Shown: one piece after another, positions 1-5,324 of the stretch | Layout: every line of letters begins with the position of its first letter | How positions within the stretch are numbered: position 1 is the first letter of the stretch | NCBI GenBank assembly: GCA_047639615.1 | Contig: JBLIOL010000220.1 | Coordinates: forward strand, 1-9,777 | Length of the DNA: 9,777 bases | Source: CAYWNK01 sp047639615 | GTDB taxonomy: Bacteria; Planctomycetota; UBA1135; GCA-002686595 | Direction: 5' to 3' | Notes under the pieces: generated by a model | Seen by the model: only the letters and a program-made list of their open reading frames with translations | Database searches by the model: none | What the model was told of the DNA's origin: nothing | Position numbers and translations under genes: made by a program

Positions 1-237
1 CCTTTCCTGCAAGCCGCATCGATCCAATCCCGAGTCGCCCTCGGTCCTAACTCCGGAAGGCCTATTCCAAGGCTCACCGATCACACCGCCGCAGCTCCGG
101 GCCCGCAATCCCTGCTATGCATTCGCCTCGGCTTGCTGCCGCTCCCCGCCCTTCCCCCGAAACTCCCCTTTGGAACGTCTATCCACCCGTCTGACCATTC
201 CCCCCCCCCTGCTTCCCGCACGAGTGCTACCTGAAGG
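1..237. other. Non-coding pyrimidine-rich region with repeat copy A
   Basis: I recognise no gene here. Two plus-strand frames stay open for long stretches, but their translations are Pro/Ser/Arg-rich and match nothing I know, as expected for C-rich sequence with few stop codons. The part from about 117 to 187 resembles the segment at 3260-3330, and ends with the same pair of blocks, CCCCTTTG and ATCCACC. A run of ten C (200-209) follows. A 25-codon ATG frame (117-194) has a short counterpart in the copy at 3260, described under findings. Confidence 0.5.
117..187 (+). repeat. Dispersed pyrimidine-rich repeat, copy A
   Basis: Starts at the ATG that corresponds to 3260 and ends at ATCCACC. The last 23 bases match copy C with three differences, while the middle is alignable only through its C-rich composition and near-equal length. 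Similarity upstream of 117 is doubtful. Confidence 0.45.
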
Positions 238-596
238 TCAATCACGGGAGTAGTGCTTGTGGGTCACCCGGTTGTCCTCGAAGTTCACGAAGATGCCCTC
301 GCAGTGGGGCCATCCCTGCCCTCCTGGTGCATGTGGAAGCCCAGCCTGCGAGGGAGGTCCGTAATGACTTTGGGAGCACCTCGCTCTCCTCCCTCGGGGT
401 ACAGACGGTCCCGCGTCTCGTGGACCTCGGCACGCGTCATACCGACGTCGATGGCTTCGTAGAACTGCTTGTAGGTTGCAACCCGGCTGTCGAACCACTG
501 GGGGAACACCGCTTGTGACAGAAAGATGCCGACGAACAACAGAAGTACACCCACCAGCCCCAACAAGATACGATCCCGTACCAATCGCGATCGCAT
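238..596 (-). pseudogene. Small membrane-anchored protein, frameshifted
   Basis: Translation from the ATG at 596 begins with basic residues (MRSRLVRDR), then a hydrophobic segment at about residues 10-30, then 'YKQFYEAIDVGMTRAEV'. The last piece resembles the helix that opens SmpA/OmlA-like periplasmic domains. This frame stops early at 285. The neighbouring frame continues with 'GIFVNFEDNRVTHKHY', which looks like the closing beta strands of the same fold, and ends at 238. Adding one base in the GGGG run at 306-309 (plus strand) joins the two into a single 119-residue protein. I therefore call one gene with a single-base deletion, or a homopolymer sequencing error. An anchored small protein of the OmlA-like kind is inference; no specific function is recognised. 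No clear ribosome binding site precedes 596. Confidence 0.6.
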
Positions 597-849
597 AGCC
601 GCAACCAGGGCACAATTGCCAATACGACGCAGGTCGCAGCAACCAGGAAGATCGAGAACAAGTCAGATTCCATGGGACAGACTGTTTTTAAGCAGGTCCG
701 GCGATTCGTGCATGACAAAAATTGGCTCATTCAACCGGCGCGGGATTCGGAGCGGCCCATGCAGCAGACTAGCTGCGCTGGGACAACCGTTCTTCCCTCA
801 TCTTCCCCAGGGTGCCCGCTTGGCCATAGATCTCTTACAATCAGAACCC
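597..849. other. Intergenic region with repeat copy B
   Basis: This lies between the divergent small membrane protein gene and the PLD gene. The plus-strand PLD frame is open back to 526, but its translation there is low-complexity and overlaps the opposite gene, so I treat it as non-coding. On the minus strand a frame starting at 672 encodes a hydrophobic segment ('LFSIFLVAATCVVLAIVPW') and may be the lost first part of the gene at 238-596. From about 795 the sequence resembles the copy at 3205 onward; the closest block is 824-856. Confidence 0.4.
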
Positions 850-895
850 ATGCTCGCTCTCGCACCCCAATATCCTTCGCACCTCCTATCCACTC
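795..895 (+). repeat. Dispersed pyrimidine-rich repeat, copy B
   Basis: The strongest part is 824-856, which matches 3235-3266 with four differences. Similarity upstream (CCCA...GG...TTGG) is weaker. It ends with CTATCCAC near 886-893, corresponding to the ATCCACC ends of the other copies. It covers the ATG at 850, which favours treating it as leader sequence of the PLD gene. Confidence 0.5.
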
Positions 896-2442
896 TTACC
901 AGGGTGAGGGCGCCCTTTGCCTCCGCCTTCCTCCTCGTCGCCCTCGGCCTTGGGGGCTGTGTGGCTACGATCGGGAGCGAGCCACTCGAGCGCGAGCCTT
1001 CCTGGGTGCTGCCCCCGGCCCATGACAGCGACCTCGGGCGGCTGCTGCATCCGGGCGATCCCGCCGGATCCTCGCGCTTCGCCCCGGTCGACCGTGGGCC
1101 CGAGGGCCTCGACCTTCGGCTGGCCCTGGCGAGCACTGCCGAGGTGTCCCTCGATGTGCAGTCGTACCTCTGGCACGAAGACGGCGCGGGTAGCCTGCTG
1201 CTCGAGCGGCTGCTCAAGGCAGCCGACCGTGGTGTGCGCGTGCGGCTCCTGATCGACGGCTTCAAGCTGGAGGGCAACGAGGACCTGGACGAGGGGCTGG
1301 ACCTGCACCCCAACCTGGAGATTCGCGTCTTCAACCCAACCCTGCATCGCTCGGGGACCTGGCGCAAGCTCGAGCTACTCGAGAACCTCGGGCGTCTCGA
1401 CCACCGCATGCACAACAAGCTGCTGCTGGCCGACGGGGTCGCCGGCGTCTTCGGCGGGCGCAACGTGGGCGATGAGTACTTCGGCCTGGGTGAAGTGGCC
1501 GACTTCCGCGACTTCGACCTCTTTGCGGCGGGCCCGGTCGTGGCCGAGCTCGGAGCCTCCTTCGACGAGTTCTGGAACGGTGAGTGGACCGTCCCGCTAC
1601 GGGTCCTGATCGGGCAGCCCGGGCAGGGCCGGCAAGATGAGGCACACGCCGTGGCCCGAGCCGGCCTGCGCGCGCTGCACAACGACCTCGCCCACCTGGA
1701 CGAACGTCGCTCCCTCGAGCCAGAGGCCTGGCTTGCGGCCCTCGGGCGGGCCAGCGCGGCCATGCTCCCGGGCCGGGCACGGGTCGTGCACGACTCGGAG
1801 CACCTCGCGCGCCAGGGCGCGACGGGCGTTCTGGGGCAGGCCTTCGAAGCGGCCCTGGGCGCGGCGGATGGGCACGTGCTGATCGTGACCGCCTACCTGG
1901 TCCCCGACGAGAACTTCCTCGAGGAGGTCCGCACCCACATCGCCATGGGCCACCGCGTGCAGATCCTCACCAACTCGCGCGCGACCAACAACCAGCCCCT
2001 GGCCCACAGCTACTACGCCCGCTCGCGGGACGACCTGCTGGATGCCGGCGCTGAGCTCTACGAGTTGCGCCACGATGCCTTCAGCCACGTGCTACACCGT
2101 AGCCCAGGCAGCGATGCCTCCGGTCTCGGGTTGCACGCCAAGAGCGCGGTGTTCGGCACCGACCACGTGCTGGTCGGCTCGATGAACGTCGACCCGCGCT
2201 CCATGCAGCTCAACACCGAGCTCGGCGTACTGATCGAAAGCCCGCAGCTAGCCGCGCGGGTGCGCGCTCTCTTGGCGCGCGAGCTGGAGCCGCGCAACGC
2301 CTGGCGCGTCACCCGCGGCCCGACCGGTGCCCTGCGCTGGGAGGCCGGAGCCGTTGTACTGGAGGATGAGCCGGGCGAAGGGTCGGACCGGTCGTTCAAG
2401 GAGTGGCTGCTCGAACTGCTGCCGCTGCGGGGGGAGGTCTAA
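850..2442 (+). CDS. Phospholipase D superfamily lipoprotein (ClsC/YmdC-like)
   Basis: Predicted envelope phospholipid-processing enzyme of the two-HKD phospholipase D superfamily, most like ClsC/YmdC cardiolipin synthases, which transfer phosphatidyl groups between lipids. From the ATG at 850 it has 530 residues, a usual length for the family. A hydrophobic stretch ends in lipobox LGGC (C37), so export and lipidation are likely. The first catalytic motif is HNKLLLAD (H188, K190, D195), followed by GGRNVGDEYF. The second is HAKSAVFGTD (H429, K431), followed by GSMNVDPRS. In motif 2 the usual Asp position (436) is Gly, and an Asp lies two residues later. Neither start has a good ribosome binding site. 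GTG at 904 would leave a signal peptide of ordinary length (19 residues to the Cys) and is a serious alternative. The gene is followed after one base by a small lipoprotein gene. Family confidence is high; exact substrate is unknown. Confidence 0.9.
   Translation: MLALAPQYPSHLLSTLTRVRAPFASAFLLVALGLGGCVATIGSEPLEREPSWVLPPAHDSDLGRLLHPGDPAGSSRFAPVDRGPEGLDLRLALASTAEVSLDVQSYLWHEDGAGSLLLERLLKAADRGVRVRLLIDGFKLEGNEDLDEGLDLHPNLEIRVFNPTLHRSGTWRKLELLENLGRLDHRMHNKLLLADGVAGVFGGRNVGDEYFGLGEVADFRDFDLFAAGPVVAELGASFDEFWNGEWTVPLRVLIGQPGQGRQDEAHAVARAGLRALHNDLAHLDERRSLEPEAWLAALGRASAAMLPGRARVVHDSEHLARQGATGVLGQAFEAALGAADGHVLIVTAYLVPDENFLEEVRTHIAMGHRVQILTNSRATNNQPLAHSYYARSRDDLLDAGAELYELRHDAFSHVLHRSPGSDASGLGLHAKSAVFGTDHVLVGSMNVDPRSMQLNTELGVLIESPQLAARVRALLARELEPRNAWRVTRGPTGALRWEAGAVVLEDEPGEGSDRSFKEWLLELLPLRGEV
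2431..2437 (+). promoter_or_regulatory. Ribosome binding site inside the PLD 3' end
   Basis: A GGGGAGG stretch sits in the last codons of the PLD gene, about six bases before the GTG at 2444. It supports GTG as the start of the second gene and suggests translational coupling. Confidence 0.65.
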
Positions 2443-2443
2443 G

Positions 2444-2944
2444 GTGCGGTGCCCCGCGTGGCTCGCCCTGGTGCTGGCCGGATGCGCCAGCACTCCCGCC
2501 CGACTCCCGGCTCCCGAAGTGCGCGCCGAGCAGCTCGTGAGCGGCTTCGGTGAGGCAAATGAAGACCTCGCGGCCTTGCTCGGGCAGGCCGCGGCCTGGG
2601 CGGTCTTCGAGGGCGTCGAGGACCAGCGTGGGCCCTGCGTACACCCGGGCCAGCTCTTTGTCCGGGGCGAGACGCCCCGCAAGGTGCGACTCTCCTGCCA
2701 GGTCTTCACGCCGACCGCGCCGGGGGGCCAGGTCTACCACCTGCTCGTCGTGCTCGGTGCGGCCGCGCAGGCTCAGCTGCTCGAACAGCGGGAGCTAAAC
2801 CTCTCCGGAGCCCAGGAGACCTCGCTGCCCAACTGCGAGCTCGGGCCCGAGGGCGGGGACGGGCCCTGGCTCGTGACAACGCCCCGGGCCAGCCTGCTGT
2901 TCGAGGCGGCTCCCCTGGCGAAGCGGCTGGTGCTCGAGCTCTAG
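2444..2944 (+). CDS. Small lipoprotein of unknown function, coupled to PLD
   Basis: A 166-residue product. The GTG start at 2444 was chosen because it follows the PLD stop by one base, has a strong ribosome binding site, and places a compact lipoprotein signal (LVLAGC, C14) at the very N-terminus. Frames further upstream only read through the PLD gene out of phase. The mature part is acidic and Ala/Leu-rich. It contains a strand-like stretch (VYHLLVVLG), three further cysteines, and an N-terminal region (VRAEQLVSGFGEANEDLAALL) that could be helical. I recognise no family. The arrangement implies co-expression with the phospholipase-like protein in the same envelope compartment; a direct partnership is inference. 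Confidence 0.75.
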   Translation: MRCPAWLALVLAGCASTPARLPAPEVRAEQLVSGFGEANEDLAALLGQAAAWAVFEGVEDQRGPCVHPGQLFVRGETPRKVRLSCQVFTPTAPGGQVYHLLVVLGAAAQAQLLEQRELNLSGAQETSLPNCELGPEGGDGPWLVTTPRASLLFEAAPLAKRLVLEL

Positions 2945-2962
2945 CGCCGTTATTCGCGGCGC
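2944..2962. terminator. Short GC hairpin between convergent stops
   Basis: GCGCCG (2944-2949) pairs with CGGCGC (2957-2962) around a seven-base loop. It spans the stop codon region of both the small lipoprotein gene and the convergent CPXCG gene. There is no clear T tract on either side, so a terminator role is only plausible. Confidence 0.3.
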
Positions 2963-3132
2963 GCGTCGATGCTCGCGCTGCCGTCGTCCACGAAGCGCAC
3001 GTGCAGCTCCATCGGGTTGCAGCACACGGGGCAGTCCTCGACGTAGTGCTGGTCGTGCCCGTTCGAGGCCTCGACGGGCACCACGATCTGCTCGCCACAG
3101 GAGGCGCAGACGTAGCTCGCTTAGTATTCCAT
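2950..3132 (-). pseudogene. CPXCG-motif cysteine-rich protein, in-frame TAA at codon 4
   Basis: Read from the ATG at 3132, the frame gives MEY, then TAA (3121-3123), then ASYVCASCGEQIVVPVEA, then a YVEDCPVCC block and HVRFVDDG, ending at TAA 2950-2952. The two cysteine pairs (CASC, and the CPVCC that gives the family its name) and the total of about 60 codons match the small CPXCG cysteine-rich family, thought to be zinc-binding, of unknown role. Known members begin within a few residues of the first YVC, so MEY looks like the native N-terminus and the TAA like a mutated sense codon. No usable start codon follows the stop before the first cysteine pair. Everything after the stop looks intact, so the lesion is recent, a sequence error, or read through. 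Confidence 0.75.
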
Positions 3133-3204
3133 GTCGGCGCCCAGCTTAACCGCTGCGCCGGCTTGTCGTACCTCGAATTGGCCGCCACTGAGAATCAAAA
3201 TCGC

Positions 3205-3330
3205 TCCAGTGCTCTCCCAAGGACTCCCATTGGACCATAGAACTCCTACATTCGAACCCATGCTCGGCCCCTCGACCCGTTCTTCTTCGCGCCCCTCGCA
3301 CGAGACCGCCCCTTTGCAAGTCGATCCACC
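3205..3330 (+). repeat. Dispersed pyrimidine-rich repeat, copy C
   Basis: By hand alignment, 3235-3266 matches 824-856 at 29 of 33 columns, sharing GAACCCATGCTCG. Bases 3309-3330 match 165-187 at 20 of 23 columns, sharing CCCCTTTG and ATCCACC. The spacing from the shared ATG to CCCCTTTG is 49 bases here and 48 in copy A. All three copies point the same way. Nature unknown: old duplicated leader, promoter region or non-coding repeat. Confidence 0.55.
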
Positions 3331-3453
3331 GTGCCGCTGCGGCTCCCCATCTTCAGGGGTTCTCTCGTCATCTTGATCGTGTTTCCCGTCTGCTGTTTCG
3401 CTTGGGTTCTGAGCTTGGTGCCATCTGATCTCAACCGAACGCGGCATGCCTGA
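3331..3453 (+). CDS. Possible small hydrophobic peptide
   Basis: A GTG frame of 40 codons starts immediately after repeat copy C. It encodes a basic start (VPLRLPIFR) and then about 21 hydrophobic residues (GSLVILIVFPVCCFAWVLSL), ending at TGA 3451. This resembles a signal or membrane anchor. In copy B the repeat end likewise lies just upstream of a GTG (904) that begins a signal peptide. There is no ribosome binding site and no recognised family. It may be the leftover start of a lost gene or chance. Confidence 0.2.
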   Translation: MPLRLPIFRGSLVILIVFPVCCFAWVLSLVPSDLNRTRHA

Positions 3454-3579
3454 CCACGAAGATTCCCGGGACCAAACCAGAGCTCGGCGGACCTGCCCCT
3501 CTGAATCGGATCCTGCAAGGGGGCACTCCAGCCGAGCCAAACGGCACCACGGAATCCTACGCGTTGCGCCCATTGGGCC

Positions 3580-4719
3580 CTAGTCGTTCCAGGGATCGCC
3601 GCCGCCTTTGATCGACAGGATCATGGACGTGAGCCGGTCCTGACCCGAGTGCCAGAAGACCTTGCAGCTCGTGAGGAATTCGAGGACGGCGGCGCGCTTG
3701 CCGCTGGAGAGGAGCTCCTTGGCGAGGGTCAGGTCGGGGCCGAACGAGCCGAGCGATGGGGATCCGGGCGTCTTGCCGGCTTTCTGCAGAAAGCGGACCG
3801 CTCCATCGACGTCGCCTTGCGCGAGGGCGATTCGACCGAGCAGTGCGTTCATCCCGTAGACAACGCCGCCGCGGGGCTCCTTCGGGTCTTCGCTGTCGAG
3901 CGCGAGCGTGGCGAAAGTGCGCGCCGATTGTGCATCACCCACGTCGTGATAGGCGTCCGCCAACGTCATCGGGAGCGGTTCGTTCATGACGTCGAGGTCG
4001 CCGCGTTTCGAAGGATCACTCAGGTCCCATGCCGCACGGAGGTGCGGGAGTCCGGCCTTGGCATGCGCAGCTCGCTCCTCTGGATCGCGCGTGACCGCCC
4101 GACCCATGGCGTGGTAGCTTCCGAGGTTCAGCGCCCATCTCGGCTCGCTCGGAGCGAGCTTCCGGGCGCGCTGGAGCAACACCAATGCACGGGCTCCGCC
4201 CCGCGACAGGAGAAAGGGGTCCGCGATGAGGAACAAGCCGGCATTCGAAGCGATGGCCGGGTCCTTTGGGTTCTTGGCGGCGAGACGTTCCCATAGCTCG
4301 ATCGCCTCGTTCCACGCCGGCCCGGTATACATGCCGTCTCGCTTGTACGGATAGAGCATGAGCCCGGCCGTTCCAGCGAGTGGCGAGCGGGGATGCTGTT
4401 CGATCAATCCGAGAACCAGTTTGCCGTGGGGCTTCGGGTCGGACCGCTTTCCGCGCTGCCGTCGGAGGTCGGGCAGTTCTCGAAAGATCAACACCATGCG
4501 GGTCTCGATGTCGCCCGGGTCGGTCTCCAACTGAGCTCGCAGCTTGTCCTCTTCGTTATCGCTGAGCCCTTTGGCCCGCTCTAGGAGCGTCTTGTCGGAG
4601 AGCGTTCGCGGATGATCTGACGCGAGCAACGCGACCGCATCCCGATTCGTTTCTTGGGCGAGGGTGACGTCGAGGGCGCAGGCCACGAACACAGCGCACA
4701 GGATTCTGATGGGTATCAT
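3580..4719 (-). CDS. Secreted TPR-like repeat protein
   Basis: A 379-residue product. The ATG at 4719 is preceded by GGAG at good spacing, and the start carries a Sec signal peptide (MIPIRILCAVFVACALDVTLA, probable cleavage before Q22). The body is made of helical TPR-like units. Clear ones include 'NEAIELWERLAAKNPKDPAIASNAG' (given here only as a guide, about residues 137-161), the ALVLLQRARKLAPSEPRW unit that follows, and DVDGAVRFLQKAG near residue 305. The end, FGPDLTLAKELLSSGKRAAV then LEFLTSCKVFW, resembles a conserved tail I recall from uncharacterised secreted TPR proteins. TPR arrays bind proteins, so a periplasmic or secreted scaffold is likely; the partner is unknown. It stands alone, with no co-directional neighbour close enough to form an operon. 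Confidence 0.85.
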   Translation of the reverse strand: MIPIRILCAVFVACALDVTLAQETNRDAVALLASDHPRTLSDKTLLERAKGLSDNEEDKLRAQLETDPGDIETRMVLIFRELPDLRRQRGKRSDPKPHGKLVLGLIEQHPRSPLAGTAGLMLYPYKRDGMYTGPAWNEAIELWERLAAKNPKDPAIASNAGLFLIADPFLLSRGGARALVLLQRARKLAPSEPRWALNLGSYHAMGRAVTRDPEERAAHAKAGLPHLRAAWDLSDPSKRGDLDVMNEPLPMTLADAYHDVGDAQSARTFATLALDSEDPKEPRGGVVYGMNALLGRIALAQGDVDGAVRFLQKAGKTPGSPSLGSFGPDLTLAKELLSSGKRAAVLEFLTSCKVFWHSGQDRLTSMILSIKGGGDPWND

Positions 4720-4851
4720 GATGGGGCTCCAACCCTACCGTTCGAATTGGGCCATGACTTATTTCTGGATGCTTTTGGGCCCTGCCCCTAGAGCTGATGG
4801 AGCTGCCTCCCCCCCCCCAGCCACTTAGGCTCTGTGGATCCACGGAAGTAA
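4720..4851. other. Intergenic region with ten-C tract
   Basis: No gene is seen. It holds the ribosome binding site of the TPR gene (GGAG on the minus strand, near 4726-4729) and a run of ten C (4809-4818) like the one at 200-209. Promoter elements are not convincing. Confidence 0.4.
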
Positions 4852-4890
4852 AGGAGCCCGAGCCCCATTGTAAATGGGATTCGGGCTCCT
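4852..4890 (-). terminator. Hairpin terminator downstream of hutU
   Basis: AGGAGCCCGA (4852-4861) pairs perfectly with TCGGGCTCCT (4881-4890). After a G-T pair and one mismatch, CCCATT pairs with AATGGG around a GTA loop. It lies 22 bases past the hutU stop. On the minus strand a modest T-containing stretch (TTACTTCC) follows. This is a strong intrinsic-type terminator for the hutU transcript, still intact although the gene is truncated. Confidence 0.8.
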
Positions 4891-4912
4891 CGACGAATCG
4901 TGCGCTCACCAT

Positions 4913-5324
4913 TTACATCATCGGGATGTCGATGCCACGCTCTTTGGCGCAGTCGATGGCTTCGTCGTAGCCGGCGTCCACGTGGCACATGACTCCGGTG
5001 CCGGGGTCGTGAGTGAGCACGCGGTCCAGGGCCAGGGCGGCTTCGGGGGTGCCGTCGGCCACGGTGACTTGGCCGGAGTGCAGGCTGTAGCCGATGCCCA
5101 CGCCGCCGCCGTGGTGGAAGGAGACCCAGCTGGCGCCCGAGGTCGTGTTGAGCATCAGGTTGAGCATGGGCCAGTCGGCCACGGCGTCGGTGCCGTCTTT
5201 CATGCCTTCGGTTTCGCGGTTGGGGCTGGCGACGGAGCCGCAGTCCAGGTGGTTGCGGCCGATGGCCAGGGGCGCGGAGATGCGGCCTTCGGCCACGGCT
5301 TGGTTGAAGGCGGCGCCGGCCTTG
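4913..5324 (-). pseudogene. hutU: Urocanate hydratase, C-terminal fragment
   Basis: Urocanase converts urocanate to imidazolone propionate in histidine degradation, using tightly bound NAD+. This frame holds only about the last 136 of the usual roughly 550-560 residues: KAGAAFNQAVAEGRISAP, NHLDCGSVASPNRETEGMKD, the glycine-rich HHGGGVGIGYSLHSG loop, and the end GIDIPMM. All are characteristic of the C-terminal domain. The match begins at KAG, and the next codon is already the inverted repeat of an IS element. The frame remains open into the IS up to an ATG at 5353, giving foreign residues MLSILCAPMP, so a short chimeric product is possible but not a functional enzyme. One conserved-looking site reads VMCHVDAGY where I expect VMRHVDAGY, consistent with relaxed selection. 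No other hut genes are in the window. Confidence 0.9.

Larger units (their letters stand above)
3133..3579. other. Intergenic region with repeat copy C
   Basis: I find no recognisable gene. The segment from about 3205 to 3330 is the best preserved copy of the repeat also seen near 117-187 and 795-895. Directly after its terminal ATCCACC a short hydrophobic frame starts (3331). A long minus-strand open frame ending at 3121 covers the whole gap, but its translation is highly charged, has no family signature and runs into the CPXCG start, so I do not call it. Confidence 0.5.

Noticed and set aside
526..849. Upstream extension of the PLD reading frame to an ATG at 526
   Set aside because: It overlaps the opposite small membrane protein gene, has low-complexity Arg/Ser/Pro translation and would bury the lipoprotein signal peptide about 145 residues inside the protein.
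798..1763. Long minus-strand open frame opposite the PLD gene
   Set aside because: It is Arg/Ser-rich, has no family motif and mirrors the high third-position GC of the real gene on the plus strand.
3121..3573. Minus-strand frame of 150 codons running up to the CPXCG stop
   Set aside because: The translation is charged and featureless, it covers the repeat copy, and the CPXCG family is only about 60 residues long, so it is not a natural N-terminal extension.
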